Part shown: positions 20,881 through 32,360 of the stretch, in pieces | How the letters are laid out: each line of letters starts with the position of its first letter | Numbering within the stretch: the stretch's first letter is position 1 | Assembly: GCA_015178975.1 (NCBI GenBank) | Contig: WHVD01000152.1 | Span: 1 to 64,000 of the forward strand | DNA from: Hysterangium stoloniferum | Lineage: Eukaryota > Basidiomycota > Agaricomycetes > Hysterangiales > Hysterangiaceae | Reading direction: 5' to 3' | DNA length: 64,000 bases | Made by a program: the position numbers and the translations under genes | Notes under the pieces: generated by a model | What the model was told of the DNA's origin: nothing | Databases searched by the model: none | Seen by the model: only the letters and a program-made list of their open reading frames with translations

Positions 20881-23800
20881 TTTTCAAAGAAATCAGTGGC
20901 GAGTATGGATATGTACGCCTCTGACGAGGGAGCCTCATCATATGTTCTATCTCTCTCCCTTATTAGATCATCTCCAACCTGGGGTGCATAAATGGGAACA
21001 ACAGTTAATTCGTTGTCAGAACTATTTACTTGTCCTTGTATAGATAGTCCGTGAACCGCCTCATACAATCTCTGTTCCTCAGTCTCTTCCGACAAGTCCT
21101 GTGCGGAGCATTTGTTGACAGAAATATAGTGAGACATCTTGCCTGCGTGAGGACAATCTATCTTAAAATGCTCTGGGCTCCCACATATCCAGCATTCTTT
21201 AGAAGGCTTGACTAAACCTTTCTTATTGTTTTTTTCAAAGAACAGCCTTCCATGACGTTTTCCCTGCATCAGGTTGACGGAGTCTGTGCCAGTCCTTCTC
21301 GTAGAACTTCTCTCCCTAGTCTCACTGACGAGAATGTGATTGGCTAAAGGGTGACCAACCGTCCGTGGCTCTGAAGTCCAAATCTTCACCTTCTGATAGC
21401 ATGACCCATGGTTTCTGAAATCGATAACGTTCCCGATGTGTTTGGACCCAAGTGTTAATCAAAGCCTCTTGTAAATTGTTAGCATAGGTCTGCAGGCTGT
21501 TAGGATACACACACAGGCCGGGTTTCCGGAGAAACCTGCAGGTTATCCGGTAGGACTTGGCTTCAGCTTATAGGCTGCGCCCTCGCTAGATCGTGTTGTC
21601 CAATTTTGAACAGGCAGACGGGGATCCCGGGGGGTCCAGGCAGGGTTCGTGGGTTGTAGGTTGTAGGTTGGAGGTTGGAGGTCATGGGTTGGAGGTCGTG
21701 GGTCGTGAGTCGAGTTGGTTGAGAGAGATAGATGCGCCGGAGCCCATGGACTCCGACTAGTGAGAGCGATGTGAATCAAGCAAGGTTTTAGAGCGGAAAA
21801 TGTTATTAGATTACTGGGGGGAATCTAAGCTAATTTTCTGACTGGATTGTATGTACAACATCTGCCAGTCTATATAGACCGTGGAATACATGACATACCA
21901 AATCCAGTAATGACAAAACGAAACTAACAAAACATAAAACGGGAATAGTAAACACCAAGTTTGGTGTTAGAAATGGGACGGAACGGAGCGGAGTCCGAAT
22001 CGTGACAAAGCATAACCCATAACGGGAAATGGAGTGGGAGCGGAGTCCTAAATTGTGACAGGTCATTTGACTAAAATGGGAATGGGGCTCGATTAGAGTG
22101 GTGACAGGATTCTAAGCGGGATCCGGTGACTGATGCGTGGGACGAAGATGGACATAGACAGAGACGGAGTCCGGGGGAAGTCCGGTGACTGATATGTGTC
22201 GTAATGAGGTTGAATGTAACAAGTCTTGATGTAATGGAGTCCGGGCGGGAAATCCTATAAACAGACAATTGGTGCTTGTAGTGCATGGGGGCGTATGGGT
22301 TAGTGCCCGGAGTCCGGTGGGATTGTCCAGTCATAACACAGGCTCATTATGTCGTCAATAGGTTGTCCTTGTAAGAGGTAAAGCCATTCCGTGGGCAACG
22401 TCAAGATAAGTCTGCGCGTTTCATCCGTTCGATCTTGATGGAAACCATACAGGAAATGATAAAGTTTAATCCTCCATTGAATATAGTGAACAGGAGTCTC
22501 GTGATTGTGGCCGACTTGTCAAAATTTCATGGCTTCCCATTCCAAGGCTAAGGATTCACACCAATGAGTTCCAAGCAATCCCTCCACGATGCTCCAAAGG
22601 AACGACCCGTGAGATCGACTGAATTCAGTATGATGCTCACGGTCCAGGGTGCTCCACCAGACCTTAGCATTGCCAGTGAGTCATCTTGGCAGAGCGACTC
22701 CTAACAATGCACTCATGGTGTCTGATACTTCCGAGAGACTCATGATGTCCATGATGTAGTCCAAAGCCTTGGACTGAGTTCCATCATATTCGGGAAGGTC
22801 GGACCATTTTATCTTGATGTCGTTGGTGTTAAGAGCAATCTTCTTATCCTTAGGTAAGTCATCTATAAGCATGCTGGATCGAGGCTGCATCGGAGTATGA
22901 AAGGGAATGTTAGTTACTCCGCTGTGGTGCCCCCCACGTCCTGAATTCCCTCCACACCTAGCTCCCAGATGAATCACTAGGGGGTCCTCCTGCTGGCAAG
23001 AAAGGATTTGAAGTGATCGGCAAAGAATGGTGGGGGCCGTCTGAGTTCAGCGATCCTCGACCAGCAACTGGGCCAGCTATACCCTCAGTGAATGTGGTTG
23101 AGAAAGACGGTTGACCCTTGTTGGCGACCGATCAGTTTCTGACAATGGGTACCTCATCGCAGAGGTTGGGGCTGTTCAAGACTCCTTCAAACGCGACGTG
23201 AGAATGTTGGTCTACCTGAAGAGGTGCAGGACTGGGTTCCATCATAATTTGTCTCTCGATCTCAGTCGTGTTCAGAAATAGATGTGGCTGAGGCTGATGG
23301 AAAGGAGCGCAGATCTCAATCCTCTTTTCCTGTAGTCGGTCAATCACCTGCATCCTCATATCCAATGGGAAATCCTCCAATATCACAGAACAGTTGAGAG
23401 AACGTAGGAAACGAGTATCAGGAGACCCATTTAGGTTGCGAACGAATGAATTAGTCATGGAGAGAGGCAAATCGGGGACCTGAATCGAGTCATTATAGGG
23501 GAGGAGTACCTCTAAAACCATCTTATCGAGTCTTCTTTGGTTTCGCTTCAACTGACCCTTAAGGTGAAGTATGCAAACGATAGGTTCAGCGTGACTCCAT
23601 TGAGAGACTCCTCCAGCATACGGATGTACATGTACTGGTAGTCAACCTTAGGCACAACATGATCCCCACTGAGCAGGATGTGCAAGATTTGCAACGCATC
23701 ATCATGAGTACAAAGTGCCTCAAGGAATAGAGAGAACACCTCCCGCTTGAGAATCCTTCTTCCTCCCTCCATAGTGGTTGTCATCTTGTTCAACCATTCA

Positions 23801-24390
23801 GGAATCAATCAGGTCAAGTCCTCAAGGTTCCCTGGTTGCGTGAATAAATCCTGCACCGATAAGATCGCCTGATAACAACCTAACCAGACTGCTACAGTCA
23901 CCAGTAAAAGGGGGTAATCCGTATTGTACTCCTCCACAAAGGGAGTAACCTAATCCTCAGAAATTTGATTGGTGTAGTACATATCCCATTGCAAGTCGAT
24001 GGGCTGAGCGTAAACCATATGACCTCTGAGGAACTGCTTAAGGATAACCTATCTCAGAGGGAACGTGAGAATGGGCTCGGGTGCGAGACTAGGCTCAATG
24101 TTGGCTCCAGGGGTGCTCACTTGCCCAGTTGATGAGCATTCCTCAGGTGGATCAGGGGGAATATTCATTGACAATCCAGCTGCTACTCCAGAGAGATCCT
24201 CCAGAGGAGCTGATCCTTGAAAGGTCGACGAAGAGTTCCTCAAAGTGACATTACGGGGTGGTTCTAGGTTAGTAGGTCTTTGATGAGGCATGGAACTGCT
24301 TGGAGTTGACGAAGACCTCAATGTTTTGTTTTTACCTGTAGTCATTCGCATGCTAAAGACTTGATAGTCAAATAATAAGATTTTCCTCAT
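20881..24390 (-). pseudogene. O Gag, heavily broken and split by an A solo LTR
   Basis: Homologous throughout to B2 Gag: MTTGKNKTLRSSSTPSSS near 24345, LKREVFSLFLEALCTHDDAL near 23740, FHTPMQPRSSMLIDDLPKDK near 22880, then after the A LTR the CCHC knuckle CWICGSPEHFKIDC near 21170. It ends at TDFFEKG at 20881, where B2 entered. Stops occur at 24049, near 23940 and near 23810, and other frames change, so it is dead. It has no purine-rich insertion or MITE, which dates those to B2 only. Confidence 0.82.
21498..22338 (-). repeat. Element A solo LTR in O gag
   Basis: 841 bp, TGTTAGGATACAC...CATAACA, exact 5-bp duplication CAGGC (21493-21497, 22339-22343). It shows more CpG-to-TpG/CpA changes than the A1 LTR and a longer purine/GT stretch. 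Confidence 0.9.
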
Positions 24391-24421
24391 AGGAAAAGAA
24401 CGGTCTGGCCTGGATCACCAC

Positions 24422-25082
24422 TGTGAAGAGTCAATAGATTCTGACCACTCGATATATGAGGAATAGTGTTTATTCAACTACTATTAATAAGTATTGACCA
24501 TTCTGTACAATACTGTAGGGTACTAGACTGACAGTACTAGTAGAGAAGCACGCTACACATCACCAGAGCAACTGTGCAGTTGCTCGTGACAGTTGAATAA
24601 GAGAATAATAGAGTTGACCATTGCAGTACACCTTGCAGCAAGAGGGAAGAAAGGAAATCAGCGAAAGATAGAGTATTTGGAATAGAATGAAAGAAGCACG
24701 AGTCGACCACAGTGTCGACGAGCACAAAGACTTGAGTGAGGGACTCGACCTTTACGGTTTGAGTCCAGAGCTTATCAGTAGGTTAGGAAGTACTACCCTT
24801 GAAGGTAGATGAGATATCACCCTTGATGCCTCTCGCTATTGGACTTCTGGATCGTTACGAGGTGGTGTCTGTTGGGTAAAGAAAGGTCTACTGTTTTGGC
24901 ACCGAGAGCACCCATAGCTATACACAAAGCTTCGAACTAAGAAATAACGGTATGCTCGAAAGATATAAAGAATTAAAGAAAAGAAATAAAGAATTAAAGA
25001 AAAGAAATAAAAGCAGATAATAAGGTACTATAATATGTCTAGTATTCAACAGTCCAATCATGGTATATGCATACCCTTCATA
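24422..25082 (-). repeat. O 5' LTR
   Basis: 661 bp, homologous to the B2 LTRs, ending TTCATA instead of TTCACA. A short AAAGAATT(A) direct duplication occurs near 24965-25015. Right of it, 25083-25207 is unrelated sequence with no feature I recognise. Confidence 0.85.
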
Positions 25083-25207
25083 CCTAGAACCCATGTCATT
25101 TAGAAGTTACATTTTATTATTTAAGACTTAATAAGTTTATTTGAGAATTAATACCACTCAAGGAAGGGCTAAAACTAAGTATGTGCCAATTAAAGTGGTG
25201 CACAAGG

Positions 25208-25603
25208 TGTGAAGAGTGGTGGATGTTTTGACCATTCTATATATGAAGAAATAAATAGAAGGGGAGGAAGAATGATTCGAGTGGAGGCCTCGACTGTTAT
25301 AGTTTGAGGCCAGAAGTGTTCGTTAGTTCAGATAATGCTACCTATGTGGTAGCTGACACCTTATCCTGATCACCACTCACTGTAGACCTAGTTTATGTCT
25401 TACAAGTGGGTGTACTTGGGTAAAAGTGTGTCTCCCTGTTTGGTGTTGAGTGCACCCACAAGTATACACAGAGCTTTGAACTAATGGTGCAATATTCGAA
25501 GAATATAAAGGATAGAAAAATATGAATAAAATGTGTAAAATATAAATAAAATAAAAGGAGTGTTTTACCACAATGAAACTGTGGTAAAAGCATACCCTTC
25601 ATA
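25208..25603 (-). repeat. Short related LTR (B/C superfamily), decayed
   Basis: Starts TGTGAAGAGTGG and ends CCTTCATA, about 396 bp. The sequence to its right (GTGCCCCCCAGTTCAAAGGGATG) matches the purine tract and last codons of the B2 extra ORF, so it is the 3' LTR of a relative on the minus strand. Confidence 0.7.
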
Positions 25604-27071
25604 GTGCCCCCCAGTTCAAAGGGATGTGCTATACAAAGTCCCGGAAAGTTTCTGGGATGTCTCCCAGGTATCTTGTGTGGAGCCTCCCAAACTGCAAGGT
25701 ACCAAGATCCCAGCACTTGAAGAGAGGTTGGTGGGTTTAGAGGTGGTAAGGGAAGATGTTGATGTGGAAAAAAGGGGGGAGGGGAGGAAAGGGGGAAAAA
25801 AATGGATCCATTCTTTTCCTTCAGTCCCACTCCTTCAGTCCTAAAATCCTTTGAATGGCAAATGGACCACTCGATAGCCTCCTAGACACTGCCACATTAT
25901 TTCCTTCTAGGATGTAAGGCATTCCTCATAGTAGATGTCCTGTAGGTGGACAGGCTGTCGCATAACTTGTTGGGCGGTGTATCTTGGGGTTAGGAGAGTA
26001 GGCTATCGTTAGAGTCCATTGGAATCACCTCCTTCTTAAATGAGTGCCAGAGGAGGTTCATGATGCTTCACTGTGGCCAGGTAGTGTAAGACTCAGGATT
26101 TTGATCTTTCCATGCTGCTAGTCTATAGAACCTAGCAGCATACATAATGCTGTGAGCCTTCCTGGCCAGGATGTATACCCTATACCCCCTATACTGCCCC
26201 CCATTTGTGATATTGTGGTTCTACAACAATCTCACAAATTAACCATTGTTGTGCACAGTTAGGTTGCAATCTGTGTTCCCGAAAGGTGTAGCCCATGGTG
26301 GGTCTAGAATGTGTCCATAAATGCTGTGAGTAGGTAGGTGGGTTCAGAGGAAAAAGAAAAAATCACAAAATTGACTGAGTTCAGTGCAATTGTGATAGTG
26401 AACCCAAATATGGCACTGAGGTTGGGTATGTACACTTTCCTCAGTTCCCTCCAGATGTATCCAGTCTAGGTGTTGCCCTGTGAGTTATTGGACCTTTTGC
26501 AGTTAGTCGACCACCGATGAAAGTAAAGTGGAGGGGGTGGAGGGGAAAGGGTCTGTGTCCATTGGTGAGATATTGTTAGGGCACAGTGTTGCGAAGGTTA
26601 GAAAGGCAAAGCTTTGACTATTTCAGTACAAAGCTTTAGCAGAGGGGAAGGCTAAGAGTAGGTGACCTTGAAAGTCAAGATGGTGTGAAGGCTTCATTGT
26701 GAGGTGACACGGCCCTGCATCCACATATGTCCACAAGTTTTGGAGGTCAGTCCTTTACTCTGTTTCATACTCGACTGTCGACCTCACACCATCTCCTTGT
26801 CATTGGAAGGACTGGGTAAGGTATCTTAGCACTGACATGTAGCAGTCACCCATCTCTACACAGTGCCACGGGATGGCTCTTTGAAAGTAGGCCCACATCT
26901 GCTTCTCTGGCCTGAATCACTTGTCACTTTGAGGGTATCTCCCCAGTGACCCAAACCTGCACCCTTATGTCACCTTGCTCTGTGGTGCCGTCTGTTTCCA
27001 TTGATCCAGTCACCCTTCAAACCATAGCATGTGCTATGCACCTGCACAGTGCACCCTCGAACCACACCCAT
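25604..27071 (-). other. Decayed interior of a B-related element
   Basis: The first 100 bp align with the end of the B2 extra ORF: minus-strand codons read DLGTLQFG... ending DFV-stop, against DLGGSSQE...HLV-stop. The rest has no ORF and no motif I can place. It may be the remnant of the extra ORF of a diverged element. Confidence 0.45.
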
Positions 27072-27844
27072 TGTGAAGAGTGGTGGAAGTTCTAACCATT
27101 CTATATATGAAGAATATCGACCGTTTAGGTACAATATGAAGATGTATTGACTGTCTAAGTCTAATACAGACCGAACACATATTGACTACTTAGTTCAATA
27201 TGGGTGAGTGAAATAGCTATCTAAGGTAGAGTAGAGAGCTAAGACGAATAAGGGGAATTGACTGTTAAGTATGATTCTAAATGACTGCTCGAGTGTAGAA
27301 GAGAGTAATGAGAGAGTCCAGTAATAGAGTACTGCGGATGTAGTCCGCACGGATTGAGATATAGATGGATTTTCAACTAATACAGTTCAAAACTCTGATT
27401 GCATAGATAGTTAAAGCCCGTCTGTGACGGTCAAGACGATATCCCAATCACAACTTACAGGACACTAACTGGTGTCTGGGTAAGTCATTGTAAAGGGTCG
27501 AGTAGTTTACCACTCAATGTGTGGTTGTTATCCACTAGTAGTAGTACAAATTACAATCGACTAGTAGTTTTAGGTAGTCAAGATGTAGGTTACAATCAAC
27601 CTTTAAGGTGCGATCAGTAGATAATTACAAGGCCGGATCGACCTTACGGTACGATCTGACTCTGTAGCTAGCTGGGCTGATGGCCAAGTAGATAAGAGAA
27701 ATTATATATTGCGAGAGAGAGAAAGAATATCCTAATAAAGTGAGCTATGATGGATATTCTTACTGTATGAAGCAAGAGCTTGAACTCGAGTCGAGTAGTA
27801 GTGACTGACTTTGACTATTTCAGTGCGAAGTATAGCTACTATGG

Positions 27845-28095
27845 TGTTAGAAATGGGAAAATACAATATCTATATGTGACAGACTGTTATAAGACCCAGG
27901 TTTGCCATCAGTTATATAAGCTGTTATAAGAGCACAAGTTGGCATCATAAGTCCTTATATATATGTATATATAATCCATCATATAATACTAGACTATAGG
28001 TCCAGTAGCTCAGTGGTTAAGAGCACCTGCATATAAAGCCAGGAGGTCCTTGGTTCAATCCCAGGCTGGGTCAATTCTTTTCTATGCCCATAACA
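27845..28095 (+). repeat. T-family TRIM solo LTR (T3)
   Basis: 251 bp, TGTTAG...CATAACA, with an exact 5-bp duplication TATGG (27840-27844, 28096-28100). Confidence 0.88.
27999..28072 (+). other. tRNA-like sequence inside T3 LTR
   Basis: 74 nt, plus strand, same fold and boxes as T1. Confidence 0.75.
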
Positions 28096-28918
28096 TATGG
28101 ATCTATGAAAAGAGATAGAGTGAAGACTTGTCATAGACGAGACCCTGAACCAGTACTTGCGTATGTAGATGATGGTTACATGGACTCTCGAACTAATAAA
28201 AGGGGTATGACAGTATTTATGAGTAATAAAAAGGAGAATAAAAAATATAAAACATAAAGGGAATAATGGCATTATAAAGCAGCTAAGGGCTAAGGGCTTT
28301 TAGCTGTGCCTCCTATGTGACCTATCCTTCACAGTCGTGGTTGTGGGGTAAAAAGTGTCTGAGTTCTAATTACAGGCGCTAGAATACATAAGTCTGGCAT
28401 GTATGCACCCACAAGAGTCGATATACTGCATACATAGGTTGTTGAACTAATATAAGTGTATAATAAAATAGAGAGAAAGAAGAAATAATAATGGAAATAC
28501 AGTAGGCAACAAAACCGTTCGGATGTTTCTTTGTTTTGGAAAGACCCTTTAGCATTAGCCCCAAAATAAATTCTAAAAATTCTGAATAAATTATGATAAA
28601 TGCTCTAATATCACAAAATGTTGATTACATAACCATGATGTCATATGTCCATTTATGGCAATGTAATAATAGGATTAATGAAGCTTGTACATCCAAACAG
28701 TTTTGTTGCCTGTATTTTATAAACCCTATATACTAAACTAGTACTTGGTATACCCTCCCTTGGCCTTAATTACAGCTTCAACTCTTCTAGGCATACTTTT
28801 TATCAAGTTCTGACATACCTCTTTTGGTATCTTCTCCTATTCCACTTGACAGTGTTCTCAAAGCTCCTCCACTCCACTAGGTAGTGTATTGTAGTCAGTT
28901 AGCCTCCTTTTCAAGGGT

Positions 28919-29110
28919 TTAGATCTGGAGACTGTGCTGGTCATTGCATAACAGTATAGCCATGGTCATCAAACCACTTTTGAGCAGTTTTCTGGTATGC
29001 TTTGGCCCATTATCCTGCTGGAAGATGGTATCAGATGGAGTTTCTTTGTAAAACTCAAGGGATTGCTGAAGTTCATCCTCCAAGATGGAGCAGTAAAGCT
29101 GTGAATCCAT
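28919..29110 (-). pseudogene. Tc1-type transposase fragment, left arm
   Basis: 63 residues with LYCSILEDELQQSLEFYKET and FQQDNGPKHT, the second catalytic Asp block of Tc1-like DDE transposases. It is the inverted duplicate of the right arm and keeps the Asp that the right arm has lost. Confidence 0.75.
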
Positions 29111-29239
29111 CTTCCCTTAAATACTAGTGACATATCCAATGCCTTCCCAATGCATGCAACCCCACATCATTACACTACCACCATCAAACTTCAATGTTCC
29201 CTCCACCTCACAGGAGGGAGAGGCTACAGTGGGCAGAGA

Positions 29240-29822
29240 GACATCAGGAGTACACTCTGGAGGTCTGGAAGAGTGTTGTATTCTCTGATGAGACCAAAAT
29301 CAATTGTCTTGGGTCAGATGGAAGGAAGTGGTTGTAGAAAAAGGTGGGGGAGGGGTTGACCGATAGGCAGGTGGTGGTGGTGGTAGTGTGATGATGTGTG
29401 GTTGCATGCATTGGGAAGGCATTGGATATGCCATTAGGATTGAAGGGAAGATAGATTCACAGCTTTACTGCTCCATCTTGGAGGATGAACTTCAGCAATC
29501 CCTTGAGTTTTACAAAGAAACTCCATCTGATACTATCTTCCAGCAGAATAATGGGCCAAAGCATACCAGAAAACTGCTTAAAAGTGGTTTGATGACCATG
29601 GCTATACTGTTATGCAATGACCAGCACAGTCTCCAGATCTAAACCCTTGAAAAGGAGGCTAACTGACTACAACACACTACTTAGTGAAGTGGAGGAGCTT
29701 TGGAAGCACTGTCAAGTGGAATGGGAGAAGATACCAAAAGAGGTGTGTCAGAACTTGGTAAAAAGTATACCTAGAAGAGTTGAAGCTGTAATTAAGGCCA
29801 AGGGAGGGTATACCAAGTGCTA
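29240..29822 (+). pseudogene. Tc1-type transposase, C-terminal two thirds, broken
   Basis: VVFSDETKINCLGSDGRKWL near 29275 carries the first catalytic Asp. A stop and frameshifts follow. MCGCMHWEGIGYAIR and FQQNNGPKHT come next, with Asn in place of the second catalytic Asp. The SPDLNP box near 29630 is followed by a frame change before the C-terminal end LKRRLTDYNT...VIKAKGGYTKC, a typical Tc1 terminus. No N-terminal paired-like DNA-binding domain is present. It would cut and paste the element, but is inactive. Confidence 0.8.
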
Positions 29823-30059
29823 GTTTAGTATATAGGGTTTATAAAATACAGGCAACAAAACCATTCAGATATACAAGCTTCATTAATCCTATTATTACAT
29901 TGCCATAAATAGACATATGACATCATGGTTATATAATCAACATTTTGTGATATTAGAGCATCTATCATAATTTATTCAGAATTTTTAGAATTTATTTTGG
30001 GCTAATGCTAAAGGTCTTTTCAAAACAAAGAAACATCCGAACGGTTTTGTTGCCTACTG

Positions 30060-30568
30060 TATTTCTTTCATTTCATTAGTTTGAAGCCCTGTGTATACTT
30101 GTGGGTGCACTCAGCACCAAATAATGACAGACACTTTTTACCCTGCAACCACGACTTACCCAGATACCCATTAATGTCCTGTAAGTTATGATTGGGGTAT
30201 TGTCCTTGACTGTCACATATGGGCTTTAACTATCTACGCAATCAGAGTTTTGAACTGTACCAGTCAAAACTCCATCTATATCTCAATCCGCATGGACTAC
30301 ATCCACACTACTCTATTATTCAACTCTCTCGTTACTCTCTTCTACACTCGAGCAGTCATTCAGAATCATACTTAACAGTCGATTCCCTTTATTCATTTTA
30401 GCTCTCTACTCTACTTTAGATAGCTATTTCACTCAGCCATATTGAACTAAGTAGTCAATACCCGTTCAGTCTGTATTAGACTTAGACATTCAATACATCT
30501 TCGTGTTGTACCTAAACGGTCAATATTCTTCATATATAGAACGGTTAGAACTTCCACCACTCTTCACA
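30060..30568 (+). repeat. C-family LTR in inverted orientation, truncated
   Basis: Its reverse complement starts TGTGAAGAGTGG and follows the 27072 copy (roughly 90% by eye) up to GTGTCTG, after which it looks more like the B-type LTR. Together with 27072-28499 it makes a large inverted repeat around the Tc1-like palindrome. Confidence 0.7.
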
Positions 30569-30571
30569 CTG

Positions 30572-30974
30572 TGTTAAGGATACATACACAGTGGGTTTCC
30601 AGAGAAACCCACAGGAAATCCAGTAGGACTTGGCTTCAGCTTATAGGCTATGCCCTCATGAGATCGTGTTGTCCAATTTCAAACAGGTGGACAGGAAACC
30701 CAGGGAGTCCGGGCAGAGTTTGTGGGTCAAGGGGTTGTAGGTTGGGGATTGTGGGTTGAGAGGTCGGGGAGTTGAGATAAATAAGTTGGAGGTTAAGAGA
30801 TAGATGCATCGGAGCCCGTGGGCTCCGACTAGTGAGAGCAGTGTAATTCAAAGAGGAGTTTAGAGCGGAAAATGTACTAGATTACTGGGGAGAATCTAAG
30901 CTGATTTTCTGACTGGATTGTATGTACAATATCTGCCAGACCATATAGACTGTGGAATGAATAACATACCAAAT
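30572..30974 (-). repeat. Element A solo LTR, left part (right part 49478-49904)
   Basis: Begins TGTTAAGGATAC and aligns with the A LTR up to ACCAAAT, where an F solo LTR interrupts it. The interruption is flanked by CAAAT at 30970-30974 and 49473-49477. Adding 49478-49904 gives an 830-bp LTR, comparable to the 821- and 841-bp copies. Confidence 0.82.
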
Positions 30975-31110
30975 TGTTGAAACAGTTGAATAACTCTTGA
31001 TAAACACCTGTGAATGTGAGGAAAGTAAACACTAAGGAGACTTTCCCACACCCACAGTGGAGTATGCTGTAGGGTGCTTACCTAAGCACCTACACATCAG
31101 TTACCTTACT
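30975..31110 (-). repeat. F solo LTR, left part (right part 49360-49472)
   Basis: Begins TGTTGAAACAG and matches the F LTR up to CAGTTACCTTACT. The rest (AGGTAACTCACTC...TCTAACA) is at 49360-49472. Together they make 249 bp, the 305-bp F LTR minus one internal repeat unit of about 56 bp. Duplication CAAAT. Confidence 0.85.
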
Positions 31111-31117
31111 TACTTCG

Positions 31118-31128
31118 CCAGATTTACC
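31118..31128 (+). repeat. Left terminal inverted repeat of element Y
   Basis: CCAGATTTACC, 7 bp from the left edge. It is followed by GCGGCGCGGGG. Confidence 0.7.
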
Positions 31129-32360
31129 GCGGCGCGGGGGGGGTGCGCCGCGTGGTCGGGTGGTGACGCGAGTCGGCTCGAGTCAGGTGGCCGGCCGCCT
31201 TACCCGACCACCCGGCCCACCCCGCCACGGCCCACCCCGCACACGTGACCTGGTTTCAAAAACGAACCCCCCTCGTTCCCCTACACACACCGCCCTCCGT
31301 CCTGTCCGTCCTGTCTTGCTCTCGGGGCCGGCCTGCTGGACCCGATGTGAGCGTCCTCACTCATCCCCTCGTTCCCCACCACACACACCGCCCTCCGTCT
31401 CTCGCGGCTCTCTCTCTCTCTCTCTCTCCCTTCTCTCTCGGCGGCCTGGCGGCTCTCCCTCTCTCTCCCTCCCTTGGCCTGGCTCTCTCCCTCTCTCTCT
31501 CTCTCTCGGCCTGGCTCTCTCTCTCTCTCTCTCTCCCTCCCTCTCCCTCTCCTTGGGGCCTTCAGGTGCAGGTGAGCCAGACATCCTCGAACATTATGAC
31601 ACGAACTCATATTGGCTTTCACCCAAGCCAGCTTACTCTTCACCAAAAACAACTCTCCTCTCGTTTAAGCAACTTGAACACATAATTGCACCATGTCTGC
31701 TGAGCAGCCAAGGTTCTCCTCCCCGCCTCAGCCCCAAATGCGGCGGAGCTAATCACGGATGGCTGAAGACTTTCCACACATTCTCTCGTTCACATCGTTA
31801 GTGCGTACTTTCTCGTTTAAGCAACCATGCACACTCCACATGGTCTCCTTTTCTACAGGCTGTACTCGACTACTTGAGCCACACCCCATCTTCAACTCGC
31901 CCGGTTTCTTTGGTCCTATTTGTCGATGAGAAATGTGTTTGCTTTTGCCAGCCAGTGATGAGTGATTATCTGCTTTGATTATTATGCCGATTACTGATCT
32001 CTCTCCCTTTTTTCTTCCTCCTGGTGTTTTTGGGTTTCCACTTCCGCTCCCCTCCACTCGCTCCACTCGCTCCCCTTGCCGCTACTGCGCCCTCCTCTCC
32101 AATCCAACCCCACCTTCAACCTGCCTTAGTGAGCGCGCGCGCGCCCCCCTTTCCCCCCTCAACCACACTTTTATCGTCGTGGTACATAATCGATTGTTTT
32201 GTCCGTATATTAAAATAGTATAAATAAATTCGGATTGAAACGGCTTGTGTTTGTGACTGGGTGTATAAAATTGACACTGAGACTGAAATGACTTAGTGTA
32301 ATATAATGATTGAAACGATGGGTGGCGTTGTTGCGTATATCATGTCATGAATTTTTATTT
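31129..32360. other. Left part of element Y without a confident gene
   Basis: GC-rich start (31129-31260), then a long CT/GA microsatellite-like tract (about 31405-31555), then mixed sequence. Long open frames here are low-complexity on both strands and I do not call them. An ATTTTT-rich run at 32350-32390 overlaps the end of the recombinase gene. Confidence 0.5.
31405..31555. repeat. CT-rich microsatellite tract
   Basis: Runs of CTCTCTCT with interspersed GGCCTGGCTCTCT units, probably slippage-derived. Confidence 0.7.

Larger units (their letters stand above)
2739..25082 (-). mobile_element. Outer B-family gypsy/chromovirus copy 'O', split by nested elements
   Basis: The minus-strand order from the right is 5' LTR (24422-25082), gag remnants (24390-20881), then, beyond the nested B2 element (7222-20875), protease, RT and RNase H (7221-4203) and the integrase N-terminus (3313-2739). 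There A1 truncates it. Gag stops at the residues FEKG just right of B2 and resumes at D(Q/W)LSAHRQ just left of it, so the halves belong together. The flanking duplication is CCCCC. Other insertions are a C solo LTR (3319-4202), a T solo LTR inside that, and an A solo LTR (21498-22338). All ORFs are broken. Confidence 0.82.
27489..28333. repeat. Solo LTR of family D inside the C LTR
   Basis: Begins TGTAAAGGGTCGAG and ends CCTTCACA. The flanking 5 bp are GTCAT (27484-27488) and GTCGT (28334-28338), a duplication with one CpG-type change. It holds T3. Confidence 0.7.
27072..28499 (-). repeat. C-family LTR interrupted by a D solo LTR
   Basis: Begins TGTGAAGAGTGG and aligns with the C solo LTR at 3319 through ...GTCTGGGTAAGTC, resumes after the D LTR at GTCGTGGTTG, and stops where the Tc1-like element begins. 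No end at CTTCACA is seen on the right. It faces an inverted C LTR at 30060-30568. Confidence 0.75.
28500..30059. mobile_element. Tc1/mariner-type transposon, palindromic derivative
   Basis: Flanked by TA on both sides, with ends CAGTAGGCAACAAAACCG and its inverse. The left arm (28500-29150) is an inverted copy of the right arm (about 29400-30059), leaving only about 250 bp unique in the middle. Each arm also has an inner copy of the terminal motif (near 28694-28712 and 29845-29862), so each outer 210 bp alone looks like a MITE. TA duplications and the transposase remnants place it in Tc1/mariner. Confidence 0.8.

Noticed and set aside
31160..31801. 213-residue plus-strand ORF as a gene
   Set aside because: Mostly Ser/Leu/Pro low complexity from the CT tract; the other strand is equally open; no domain or splice support.
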